A stretch of 63,443 nucleotides of DNA from Porphyromonas macacae DSM 20710 = JCM 13914 (lineage in GTDB: Bacteria > Bacteroidota > Bacteroidia > Bacteroidales > Porphyromonadaceae). Shown here in pieces: positions 1 to 8,782 of the stretch. Location of the stretch: NCBI RefSeq assembly GCF_000379945.1, contig NZ_KB904127.1:1-63443 (forward strand), written 5' to 3'. Under the pieces are notes generated by a model that was not told the DNA's origin, did no database searches, and saw nothing but the letters and a program-made list of their open reading frames with translations. Each line of letters begins with the position of its first letter. Position 1 is the first letter of the stretch. A program made the position numbers and the translations under genes.

Positions 1-2
1 AG

Positions 3-185
3 GTCAAGATGGACTTCGCCTTTCTAGCTATGGCCTTTAATCTGAAGAAACTATGTGCTAAGGTTGCTCGAAAGGCGAAAAACACTCCCAAAAGACCTAT
101 ATCAACCCTCAATCTCGGCCTCATGCGCTTCCACCTCCTCGAAAAACACAAAAATATCCCTCAAAGGCTAAAACCGGTGGCTTAA
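3..185 (+). CDS. Transposase, C-terminal fragment (IS1182 family-like)
   Basis: This open frame enters the window from the left and ends at the TAA at 183-185. Sixty residues are visible, beginning VKMDFAFLAMAFNLKKLCAK, with a basic tail after them. A run of the type D-x-A-F-L-A-M-A-F-N-L-K-K-L is typical of the extreme C-terminus of IS1182-family DDE transposases, where it follows the last catalytic motif. No catalytic residue is visible, so it cannot be judged from this window whether the enzyme is intact. It was too short to show up as a conventional full gene. Confidence 0.65.
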   Translation, partial: VKMDFAFLAMAFNLKKLCAKVARKAKNTPKRPISTLNLGLMRFHLLEKHKNIPQRLKPVA

Positions 186-208
186 CCAACCACAAACCAA
201 AACTAAAA

Positions 209-243
209 GGAGCTGCGCCAAAATTCATTTTGACACAGCCCCC
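209..243. repeat. Terminal inverted repeat of the IS, forming a hairpin
   Basis: GGAGCTGCGCCAAAA pairs imperfectly with TTTTGACACAGCCCC across a short loop. The same design recurs at 8687-8724 and, more diverged, at 44336-44373, both without an adjacent transposase. Here it most likely marks the right end of the insertion sequence and may also terminate transcription from either side. Confidence 0.55.
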
Positions 244-270
244 TGTAATACGCAATATGCAACATTCAAT

Positions 271-1788
271 TTACTTCACGTCCCACCACAGTCTTGTCGT
301 TGTTTTATCCGGTTGGATGGCAGTTGCTTCTTCATAGTTTTTCTTATTAGCGTCATAGTCATCGGGGTGATAGGCCATACGCAAAGGCATCTTCTTATCG
401 GAAGCATCTTTCCCCGGTTCAATAAAAGGCCAATCCAAGCGGCGAATATCCGACCATGCCTCAACACCATCTTTCAAATAGTTGTTAAGCCAGCGTTGCA
501 TGGCAATCTTCTTCAGATCGCTCGCCATGTCGCCGGTAAGAGCCACTGCAGGCTGAGCCACATAAGAAGCAACAAGCACGTTGGCTTTCAATTTGGCCAA
601 AAGCTCGGGAGCCAGCTGCGGAAAAACCATTCCTTCACCTATTCCGCAATTATTGAAAGCCTGCTGAATACCTTCGACATAATACTTCGATGCACTTCCC
701 GTAATCCAACCGCGCAAAGCGGCTTCTGCCTGTAGCAATTTGATGTGGGCAGCAGAAATCACCTCCTGCGCAGCATCCTGCTGATAGTATTTTTGCGTAA
801 ACTCCGAATAAGGTATCGACTTTTCATTCTTAACACCAAACGGACAACCCACATAGGTACCATCGCTTAACGGTGTGGCATAATCGACAATACGGGGGTC
901 GTTCAATGCCAGGAAATTATCCACTACATAATGGCTGGGAGAGAAATCTCTACGGCCATCCACAACAATATTTAAATAAAGAAGGTTCGCATTATCATTC
1001 TCTTTTAGATAAGGGAATGCGAATGTATCGCCATCGCCCAAAACAGCCGCACCGTCCGTTTCCAGACCGCCATCGGCAAAAGCCCGGGCAAAACGCTCTT
1101 TACCGGCTGCCGGATCGACATCCGCCAACTTAATGGCCATCATCATACGCAAAGAAGCATTCAGCTTTTTCCACTTGACGATATCTCCTTTATACAGGAT
1201 TTCAAAACGGCCATTCAATTTTTTACCCGGATCAAACATTTTATAAGCTTCGGTCAGACGTTTATCCAAATCGGCATAAATATCCTTCATGTTGTCATAC
1301 TTGGGAGCATGCTTACCCTCGAGCGCCTTAATCGCTTCAAAGTACGGGGTCATACCAGTAGCATCGGCGATGTGCATATAATAATATGCACGAAGCGTTT
1401 CCGCCACGGCAATCTGATTGTTTTTTCCTCCCCCCAATGCACCGGTTCGAGGATTGTTTTCCTCCCGGTTCATGGCAATGATCTTTTCACAATTGTGAAT
1501 GGGCTGAGTATACAATCCTCCATTTGCAAACTGCAACAAGGCGGGCGTAAAACGAGTGAATTGGAAATTTCGAGGTTCGGAAAAATATCCCGCATTAATC
1601 TGAGTCCACGGATTGTAAGTGTCATTAATCGAGAAAAACGGCATCCGCATCTCCGCCCCCAGCAACAGGTGTGTTGTTTCCGGATTGGACATCTGGTTCG
1701 GATCTACGTTTATATCTCCAAAATCATCGCAGGCAGTAACCCCGAACGCAAGCAGTGCAATCGATAATATATATTTAATTCTTTTCAT
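271..1788 (-). CDS. SusD/RagB-family nutrient-binding outer-membrane lipoprotein
   Basis: This 505-residue lipoprotein has a signal peptide ending in the lipobox V-T-A-C with the acylated Cys at residue 20, followed by DDFGDINVDPN. That opening, and the later T-T-H-L-L-L-G-A motif, fit the SusD-like_2 branch of the family. Such proteins sit on the cell surface as a lid over a SusC channel and bind glycans or peptides before import. The length matches the usual 480-550 residues. The gene follows the SusC gene by 11 bases and is surely co-transcribed with it. Since that SusC partner carries a frameshift, this lid may currently have no working channel. The substrate cannot be told from the sequence. 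No terminator is visible before the insertion sequence. Confidence 0.9.
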   Translation of the reverse strand: MKRIKYILSIALLAFGVTACDDFGDINVDPNQMSNPETTHLLLGAEMRMPFFSINDTYNPWTQINAGYFSEPRNFQFTRFTPALLQFANGGLYTQPIHNCEKIIAMNREENNPRTGALGGGKNNQIAVAETLRAYYYMHIADATGMTPYFEAIKALEGKHAPKYDNMKDIYADLDKRLTEAYKMFDPGKKLNGRFEILYKGDIVKWKKLNASLRMMMAIKLADVDPAAGKERFARAFADGGLETDGAAVLGDGDTFAFPYLKENDNANLLYLNIVVDGRRDFSPSHYVVDNFLALNDPRIVDYATPLSDGTYVGCPFGVKNEKSIPYSEFTQKYYQQDAAQEVISAAHIKLLQAEAALRGWITGSASKYYVEGIQQAFNNCGIGEGMVFPQLAPELLAKLKANVLVASYVAQPAVALTGDMASDLKKIAMQRWLNNYLKDGVEAWSDIRRLDWPFIEPGKDASDKKMPLRMAYHPDDYDANKKNYEEATAIQPDKTTTRLWWDVK

Positions 1789-1799
1789 AACAATATCAT

Positions 1800-4700
1800 T
1801 TAGAATGTTAGATTAACCGTAAAACCAAATGTACGAGAGCTAAGCGTCTGTCCCATTTCCATATAACCGCCAAAAGAGTTTATCGCCTCGGACACATCCA
1901 AATTAGGCACCCCGGAATATATCAGCCAGGGATTATTGGCAACGAAAGCAATGCTGGCGCCTTTGAGGAATCCGGTTTTATCCAGCAGACTCTTCCGGAA
2001 TTCATAAGAAATGGCCAACTCTCTCATTTTCACATAAGTAGCATCGTAACAATACGGCCCCCACAAAGAAGATTTGGCACTATTGAAGTAATAAGAAGCC
2101 TCTATATAAGAGTCCACTTTGTTTCCCTCCGTATCCACTCCAACCACATGCACACCGCCATTTTGGTCCAATGGTGCACGGACGTCGCCTCCACGAGCAT
2201 TTTTACCGATGGTAGAAGAGAGCAAACCGCTACCCTCACCGAACATATTCGATACGGACAGAATGTTTCCGCCGATCTGAAAATCCAAAGATGTACGGAA
2301 GGTTAGATTTTTCCAGCGTAAAGAAGTAGAGAAACCTCCTGTAAAATCGGGTTGCACATTGCCGATTTCATGAGCCGTTTGATCTGTTACCAAATCATAC
2401 TCTCCTTTCTCTATATCTATTATTTTGCCTTTCTCATCTTTTTCTGTTCGTTTTCTGAATACCTGGCGTCCTAAATCATCGTATTTCCAGTCATTGGCCA
2501 AAATAGCACCAACAGGTTTACCGACGATCGCATACAGACTTGCACGCGAACCGAAGCCCATCCAATTTACACGATAGTCCTGACGGATACCATCCAGTTC
2601 AAGGAGTTTATTAACATTCTTGGCAAAATTGAAATTAACATCCCATTGCCAGTCATTCGTTTTAACAGGAGAACCGCCCAACGAGATCTCGATACCGCGA
2701 TTCCGAATCTTACCAGCATTGACTTTTCTATAAGAGAAACCCGAAGCCGGAGCATTATTCAGGTTGATAATCTGATCTTTTGCCACACGGCTGTAAAAGT
2801 TGATATCTCCCCAGAAACGATTATTAAACATACGAAACTCCGTGCCGACTTCATAAGAAGTGGAAATGGTCGGTCTGATTTCGGGGTCGTTCAAAGTGCG
2901 GATATTGCGTGCCCAGGTAGTGGAACCGTATTTGCCGGTCTCATAGGTTTGATATACATTATAAGGATTCATGGTAGAACCCACCTGAGCCAAAGAGGCC
3001 CGTATCTTCCAAAAATTGAGCACCGGATTTCTCTCGATCAAATTACTTGCAATGGCAGCCAAAGAAACACCTCCGAAGAAATAACTGTTGTTCTTGTCGG
3101 GCAACGTGGAAGACCAGTCGTTGCGGGCGGAGAAATCTGCATAGTAAGTATTCTTCAGCCCGAGGGTCAATGTACCGAAAAGGCTGCGAGTGTGATATTT
3201 GCTGGTAAAGTTTTCAGCCAAAGGTTTACCGTTGGAAGCACCGAAATTAAAACGCAAGTCGGTCAAACCATCCGTTGTTTTGCCAATCAACCGGTCATAA
3301 CGATTGGTTCTGTCTTCCACATAAACAGCTGCATCCAAAGTCAGTTGATCCTCCCAGAAACGATCGGAATAGGCCACCTTACCCTGTGCTCGAACATCAA
3401 TAATCCTGTTTTGCTCCTGTCCGTAATATGGAACAAGATCTTTACCAACCAAATTCAAACCCACTTTGGTTTCACTCATATAATTACGCAAGTTCCCGAA
3501 GAGAGAAGCCGTAGCTTTTATCTTATCGGTGATTTCATACGTGGCATTGGTGCTGAACACGTTCCAACTATATCTGGAATATCTGTTAACCTCGTTCATC
3601 AAAGCAAACGGATTATTATGATAGGCCGGGGTAAAATCTCTCGGACTTATAATATTCCATGTTCTGAAAGAACCGTCAGGACGCACATAATTCTCTTTAA
3701 GGTCTTTGATGTTAACGTTCGTGCCCCCATTGGGTAAATGAATACACCGGATTAAATGCTCCGTATTCCTCATTGACCGCATTGTGATTTTCACGGTAGG
3801 TATACTTATAGTCCAAATCCACCGTCATACGCTCCATCGGTCTGAAGCTGGTTTTCACACTCAGGAAACGGCGAACCGCATCGCTGTTATAAGCCATACC
3901 ACGACGTGAAACATTGGTAAAAGAGACACGCGTCATGTGATCCTGACTTGCCCGGCCGAAACCGATATTGGTGGTATTGGTAATACCCGTACGGAAAAGC
4001 TCCAGGATGTTGTCCTTACCATGAGCCTGCCAGAGCGCAGTCTGCCCGAAACGAGGATCTGTGGTATCCCAGGCATAAAATGGGATATAAGGTTTGCCGT
4101 CGAATTTCGGTCCCCAACTGGCATCGTTTGCATAGTCATAGAAGCGTTGTCCGTCAAGCACTTTCCATTCGGGATTATGTCCCTCTTTCCATCTATATAC
4201 ATACAACTCGGCATCGGCACCCATATAACCGCCACCGTATTCCTGCTGGAAGTCGAAATAATTAACCGGCTTTTCAAAGGTGGTGGTATGGCTGAAGTCT
4301 ACCACTGTTTGCACAGCACTGCCACCACCGGAAGCAGTTCCGCCACGAGTAGTGATAATAATGGCGCCGTTACCGCCCTCAGAACCGTAAACAGCCGTAG
4401 CAGCAGGCCCTTTCAGTACGTTGAGGCTCACCACATCATCCATATTGACCATGTTTTTATTGGTGATTACCCCATCCACAACATAAATCGGCTCCGAACC
4501 GCCCGGACTCAAAGAAGAGGTACCCCGCAACACGATCGAACCGGCATCGAACGTAGCACCCGAACCTCCTATAAAACGGGCTCCCGAGATCTTACCGGCC
4601 AAGGCATTGTTCAAATCGGTGGTTCGGGTTGTTTTCAGATCGTCCGACTTTACCTGTTGGACAGAATAGCCCAATGATTTTTGAGAACGCTTAACACCCA

Positions 4701-5025
4701 TACCGGTTACCACAATACCCTCAAGAGCTTTGGCCTCAGGGTCAAGGGTAATTTTCATATTGGCAGAAGCAGGCGCCTCGACGGTCTTCATGCCAATGTA
4801 GCTGATCATCAATGTTTTCACAGAAGTGGGGCCACTAAAGCTGAACTTACCATCGAGGTCCGTTTGAGCTCCGACTCCCGGGAAACCTTTTGCCACGACA
4901 GAAGCTCCGATAACCGGCTTACCATCTTCGGAAGAGATGACAACTCCGGAAAAAGTCTTCTGTTGTGCCAATGCCATTCCTACTGTGAACAATAAGAAAG
5001 CAAGAAATAGCGTAACTTTTTTCAT
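1800..5025 (-). pseudogene. SusC/RagA-family TonB-linked outer-membrane receptor, frameshifted
   Basis: Two overlapping frames together make one SusC-type receptor of about 1,075 residues. The 5' part opens with MKKVTLFLAFLLFTVGMALA (start at 5025, chosen over an upstream ATG at 5100 because it begins a clean signal peptide), then a carboxypeptidase-regulatory-like domain, the family hallmark ending in V-V-T-G-M-G, and a TonB plug with the D-D-V-V-S-L-N-V-L-K-G-P segment. It stops at about 3712 after ...FTQWGHER. The barrel continues in another frame through ...NVNIKDL to the terminal F-T-V-N-L-T-F. A run of five C at 3724-3728 lies at the break. Removing one base joins the frames as QWGTNVNIKDL. 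This may be a real mutation, a slippage switch or a sequencing error. Confidence 0.85.
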
Positions 5026-5318
5026 ACTCCAACTTTTAATAATGAACAATAAATACAAGAAAAGAAAACTATCTGCAAAAATTAAACATAGAAATAACAC
5101 AAAAAGAAACTAATCATTAATATATAAATACATTTTATTATATCAAACAATATAAAAACCGTTTACGAAAATACAACGACAAAAAAACCAATTATCATCA
5201 AACAAACAACGGAAGAAAAGAAATAACGGCCACCTTCAATTAAAAACGCCCTAAAACAAAAATATCGGACAGTTTTGAAGGTATAAAACCTAAAAAATAC
5301 GAGTCGCAGAAAAATCAA

Positions 5319-5351
5319 AGAGGGCACGTCGAGATGTTCGACGTGCCCTCT
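5319..5351 (-). terminator. Intrinsic terminator after hmuR
   Basis: A perfect 14-bp stem (AGAGGGCACGTCGA with TCGACGTGCCCTCT) closes a 5-nt loop, about 30 bases past the hmuR stop. Read on the minus strand the stem is followed by a T-rich stretch. It separates the hmuYR unit from the SusC/SusD unit. Confidence 0.8.
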
Positions 5352-5379
5352 CTCTCCTGACAGAAAAGAAAATGTGCCT

Positions 5380-7569
5380 TTACCAATTAAACATATCTGC
5401 AAAATTCAAATTAAGCGTCCCTACCAGGCTGAGACCTTTCTGAGGCAATTGCAGAGAACTGTCGGCAGCCTTGTCTTTATAATTGAAAAGATTATCGATG
5501 CCGAGCATCAGCATAATACCACGAGGGAACTGCGCCCCCAGATTGAGCGAACAAAGCGTACGGGCATCGTAAACAGCCAATGTATGAGTGCCGTCCGAAG
5601 AAAAATCATACGTTTTTAACTTGGAATCCCACTGCCCATTGAGGGAAACAAAAGATCTGACCTTGCCGATGCGCTTTGAATACATACCGCTGAACGTTAT
5701 GCTGTGAGGACGAACGAAAGAAGTGTTCTTACCCTTTGTTTCCTGAAAATCATTGACATAAGCATAAGCCCCGGTCAACGTAAGCCCCCATGAAAAGCGA
5801 TAACGCATGATATACTCGGCTCCCAGCGTTTTGGCCTTTTCGGCATTGACATAGCGCCGGTCTTTGGTATTATCGCCCAACAAAGCATATACGATCTTAT
5901 TTCTGAAACGATTGTAATAAGCAGAGACGGAGGCATTGAAAGGCCCTTCCGTATATTCGGCAGACAAAGCAAACTGGTGGCTGGTTTCGGGTTTCAGATC
6001 CGGATTACCATATAACATCATGATACCCAAACCTCCCATATCGTACTCCTGATAAAGCTCTTTGAGCGACGGAGAACGAAAACCCTGAGAAAAGCCGGCA
6101 CGTAAGGCCAAAGAAGAAACCGGACGATACATGGCCGACAATTTGGGAGTCAAGTGCCAATGATACTTGCTGTGGTAATCGGCACGCAGGCCAAGAATAA
6201 AATTGATTTTGTTGCCGATTTTCCAATCCTCCTGCGCATAAAGCGCATACGTTCCGGCTTTGGCATCGGCACTGTCTTTAAGCATATAATGCTTGAGATA
6301 CTCATAGTTGAAATCCAAACCGGCACTGACCGTATGATCGCCGAAAGTGCCCACATAGTCTGCACGGGCGGTTTGGGTGCGGTTACGATAATCGGTACGT
6401 ACTCTACCCGACTCGAAATCTTTATCCTTTTTATAGTGATCGAAAAGATAAGAAATCTTGAGTTGCTGTTCCGGTGAAATCAGGTAGTTGACTCTGCCGT
6501 TAAGCGTATAGTCCGAAAAAATATCCTGAAAGCCCTTCGTCTCCTGCGGTGCTCTTTTATTATGGTAATAGCTTCCTTTCAGTTCCACACTCAGATTATC
6601 CGTGATGTTACAGCTAAGCTTCTGCACGGCATCCCAAACCTTAAAACCGCGAATCAAAGCACCCGTAGAAGGTTTTCCTTCCTGAGGGGGCGAAGGATTG
6701 CCTATCTTATAAGTATCACGCATACGGTAAGTAACAGAGGTCAGGGTAGAGTAAATACTTCTTTTGACACCGCCCGAAAGGTTGTATTTCCGGCCGTTGG
6801 CGCCGGCATAGCGACCGTTGAAAGAAGCGATCACCGGCCGATTGGCTTTTTTGGTGATAATATTGATTACCCCTCCCAAAGCGTTGGAGCCATAACTTGT
6901 GGACTGCGAACCTTTGATCACCTCCACACGCTCGATATCGTCGATATTAAAACGGGAAAAGTCGACATTATGATCCGAACCTTCACCGCTGACACGCTCT
7001 CCATCGACCAGGAAAAGCAGATAGGCACCTCCTACTCCCTGATAAGTGATGTAAGGCATTTGGCTCATGGAGTTATAACCGATCTGCAGGCCGGGGAGTT
7101 CGTACTGCAAAAGCGATTCCAGGTTTACGGGGTTAAGCATCTGAATATCTCTATGCGATATGACCCGTGTCAGAACAGGTACATCCTTCAGAGGCTTCTC
7201 TACCCTGTTGCCTGTTACGACCACTTCTTCCAGCTGATTCACCGCTTCTGCAAGGGAAACCGACACGACCGAAACATCTTCCTTACCGGTTAACACCTCC
7301 TTCTCCAAAGGGATATAACCAAGACAGGAGAAACGGAGCTTCACATTTTTCTTTTCTCTCAACTTAAGCACGTATTCGCCCCGCGAATTGGTTTGCACAC
7401 CGATAGTAGAACCGACCACCCACACCGAAGCTCCGGGCACAGGCTCATTCCGTTTATCCAATACCACTCCGTGAATTTTATACGGATATTCACGGTTGAT
7501 ATTATTAGCATACACGGTGACCGAAGCCACCGTGAACAAGATCAAAAGCAATATAAAAAGTTTCTTCAT
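5380..7569 (-). CDS. hmuR: TonB-dependent haem/haemoglobin receptor, HmuR-like
   Basis: This is a 729-residue TonB-dependent receptor. It has a signal peptide (MKKLFILLLILFTVASVTVYA), then a carboxypeptidase-regulatory-like domain, a plug domain with V-D-G-E-R-V and I-E-R-V-E-V-I-K-G-S motifs at about 190-230, and a 22-strand-type barrel ending in W. In the barrel, a segment FSQGFRSPSLKELY followed by GNPDLKPETS corresponds to the YRAP/NPDL region known in haem receptors including HmuR. It lies 6 bases after hmuY, the usual HmuY-HmuR arrangement, and the two should work together: HmuY strips haem from host proteins and HmuR imports it using TonB energy. The regulatory-like N-terminal domain makes it longer than I would expect for HmuR. 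Confidence 0.85.
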   Translation of the reverse strand: MKKLFILLLILFTVASVTVYANNINREYPYKIHGVVLDKRNEPVPGASVWVVGSTIGVQTNSRGEYVLKLREKKNVKLRFSCLGYIPLEKEVLTGKEDVSVVSVSLAEAVNQLEEVVVTGNRVEKPLKDVPVLTRVISHRDIQMLNPVNLESLLQYELPGLQIGYNSMSQMPYITYQGVGGAYLLFLVDGERVSGEGSDHNVDFSRFNIDDIERVEVIKGSQSTSYGSNALGGVINIITKKANRPVIASFNGRYAGANGRKYNLSGGVKRSIYSTLTSVTYRMRDTYKIGNPSPPQEGKPSTGALIRGFKVWDAVQKLSCNITDNLSVELKGSYYHNKRAPQETKGFQDIFSDYTLNGRVNYLISPEQQLKISYLFDHYKKDKDFESGRVRTDYRNRTQTARADYVGTFGDHTVSAGLDFNYEYLKHYMLKDSADAKAGTYALYAQEDWKIGNKINFILGLRADYHSKYHWHLTPKLSAMYRPVSSLALRAGFSQGFRSPSLKELYQEYDMGGLGIMMLYGNPDLKPETSHQFALSAEYTEGPFNASVSAYYNRFRNKIVYALLGDNTKDRRYVNAEKAKTLGAEYIMRYRFSWGLTLTGAYAYVNDFQETKGKNTSFVRPHSITFSGMYSKRIGKVRSFVSLNGQWDSKLKTYDFSSDGTHTLAVYDARTLCSLNLGAQFPRGIMLMLGIDNLFNYKDKAADSSLQLPQKGLSLVGTLNLNFADMFNW

Positions 7570-7575
7570 CCCTTC

Positions 7576-8253
7576 TTATTTGGCAGGGAAAAACAGGTAT
7601 GACAAAGCCACATAACCGGCTTTTCCTTCTTTGTAAAAATTACCGAATTTCAGTTTTGCCAGACTGCCATCCTTGCATTTCAACACCATCACCTTACCCA
7701 CAGGTTTATATTCCACCGGAGGCATACCGCCGGTTTTAATATGTTCATAAGCTTTATACAACTCCGAGTTAACATACGATTTGGCAGCATAACCCATCTT
7801 ACCCTGCATCATAAAAGTCATATCGATAAGCACCTTATTTTCCACAACCACGTCCTTTTTATATCCGGATGCAGGTATTTCGGCTGTATTGAGATCTTTT
7901 ACGGCAGTCTCTATGGCTTCACCGCCGTTGGTACGGATAAAAGCATGATTCAAGGCAATATGCCACTCAAACCCGGCAAGATCGGATTCTTTCCCTCTGG
8001 CAGGTTTGCTTTCCACGATTTTTCCATTCTTAAAGTAATTACAATCGCTAAAGTCAAAAAAAGATTTCATCTCGCCGGTCTTCAAGTTGACGTAAGTCCA
8101 TTTGGCATAATCGGATGCGTTAATGGTTATCTCCTTAAGAGTAGCGGGGGGAGGAGTCGGAGTCGGTTCTTTTTCTTTTTTATTGTCTTTATCACAAGAA
8201 GTCAAAGACAGGAAAAGCACAGCCATAAGGGCTGTATAAATCTTGGTTTTCAT
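7576..8253 (-). CDS. hmuY: HmuY-like haemophore lipoprotein
   Basis: This is a 225-residue lipoprotein with lipobox L-T-S-C (Cys20), a charged and Pro/Thr-rich linker (residues 21-38), and a compact domain of the HmuY family recognised by the segments D-Y-A-K-W-T-Y-V-N-L-K-T-G, W-H-I-A and I-R-T-N-G-G. HmuY proteins are surface or secreted haem-binding proteins that pass haem to HmuR. In P. gingivalis two His residues bind haem, while relatives use Met. Here H98, H103, H171 and a Met cluster at 145-153 are all candidates, and I cannot assign the ligands. A good Bacteroidetes promoter lies just upstream, so the gene starts the operon. Confidence 0.88.
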   Translation of the reverse strand: MKTKIYTALMAVLFLSLTSCDKDNKKEKEPTPTPPPATLKEITINASDYAKWTYVNLKTGEMKSFFDFSDCNYFKNGKIVESKPARGKESDLAGFEWHIALNHAFIRTNGGEAIETAVKDLNTAEIPASGYKKDVVVENKVLIDMTFMMQGKMGYAAKSYVNSELYKAYEHIKTGGMPPVEYKPVGKVMVLKCKDGSLAKLKFGNFYKEGKAGYVALSYLFFPAK

Positions 8254-8285
8254 AAAGCAGGTAATAAATTTTATTTAAGTATCGG

Positions 8286-8316
8286 CAAAATTAGAGCGAC
8301 CGGGAAGAAAACGCAA
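8286..8316 (-). promoter_or_regulatory. Bacteroidetes-type promoter for hmuY-hmuR
   Basis: On the minus strand a -7 element TAATTTTG (8286-8293, matching TAnnTTTG) is preceded by a -33 TTG-containing element at about 8313-8316 with 19 bases between. Transcription should start about 25 bases before the hmuY ATG. Iron or haem control is expected from the operon's role, but I could not identify a repressor site. Confidence 0.6.
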
Positions 8317-8409
8317 TACTCAAAAATGATGATTAGCACTGTTTTTTAATACATTTTTATACCTAAAAAAGAGCAAAACAATCGATTAACCCGGAGAGCA
8401 GAAATTTAT

Positions 8410-8503
8410 TGCCTGATGGTTCAAAATCCATCAGGCAAAGAAAAAAAATCCAAGTTAACTTCGTTGAAAATTTTTCAGGCAAAGGATTTCGAACCATCAG
8501 GCA
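8410..8503 (+). repeat. 94-bp palindromic interspersed repeat, copy A
   Basis: The element is bounded by a 20-bp inverted repeat with one mismatch (TGCCTGATGGTTCAAAATCC at 8410-8429 against 8484-8503). It contains a second nested hairpin (GCCTGATGG with CCATCAGGC) and a central CAAGTTAACTT core. Copy B (26914-27007, opposite orientation) differs at only a few positions, and copy C (47432-47525) is more diverged but exactly the same length. It has no coding capacity and looks like a non-autonomous mobile element or a structured RNA gene. Confidence 0.85.
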
Positions 8504-8686
8504 GAGAATTTTCATCCTTCTCCCGGTTATCCGAAACGTTTACTCAAAAACCCATCAAAACAGGGCGGTGTGTCATCATGCGCAAATGACTGCGTTCCCT
8601 GCGACATTCGACTTCGGACACGTACTTCGGTATGCTCCCTTCAGTCTCAGCGCCTTGTACTTTAGGCATTCTGATGAATCTAAAAA
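8504..8686. other. Non-coding stretch upstream of the 924-aa barrel operon boundary, with a repeated motif
   Basis: No credible gene is seen here. On the minus strand the segment 8568-8593 reads GCAGTCATTTGCGCATGATG followed by ACACAC. The same motif recurs on the plus strand at 44380-44406 with two substitutions, in both cases downstream of a GGGGCTGTG-type hairpin. This suggests that a longer module (hairpin plus flank) has been copied and that the second copy lost about 85 bases. Confidence 0.5.
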
Positions 8687-8724
8687 GGGGGCTGTGCCAA
8701 AATTCGATTTTGACACAGCCCCCC
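8687..8724. terminator. Perfect hairpin resembling a solo IS end; probable terminator
   Basis: GGGGGCTGTGCCAAAA pairs with a TTTTGACACAGCCCCC-type arm around a short loop, 59 bases after the stop of the minus-strand barrel gene. Its sequence is nearly the same as the terminal repeat of the insertion sequence at 209-243, but no transposase is next to it. It is placed where the 924-aa gene needs a terminator, so an insertion-sequence end may have been kept for that purpose. Confidence 0.6.
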
Positions 8725-8782
8725 TGTTGAATGATTGAGAAAACAAATAACAAACCTGCTCTAAAAACAAGAGTCCTTTCGG

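Larger units (their letters stand above)
1..243 (+). mobile_element. 3' end of an IS1182-type insertion sequence, truncated by the window edge
   Basis: The first 185 bases encode the C-terminus of a transposase. They are followed by about 25 bases and then a hairpin ending in TTTTGACACAGCCCC, which looks like the right terminal inverted repeat of the element. The left part of the element lies outside the window, so its length and target duplication cannot be read. The element ends about 28 bases from the stop of the SusD gene, so it sits immediately downstream of the SusC/SusD operon. The family assignment rests on the transposase tail and the terminal repeat and is an inference. Confidence 0.65.

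Noticed and set aside
8544-8753. Minus-strand open frame of about 69 codons spanning the hairpin at 8687-8724
   Set aside because: It includes the terminator-like hairpin and the repeated 26-bp motif. The peptide is likely an accident of repeated non-coding sequence.
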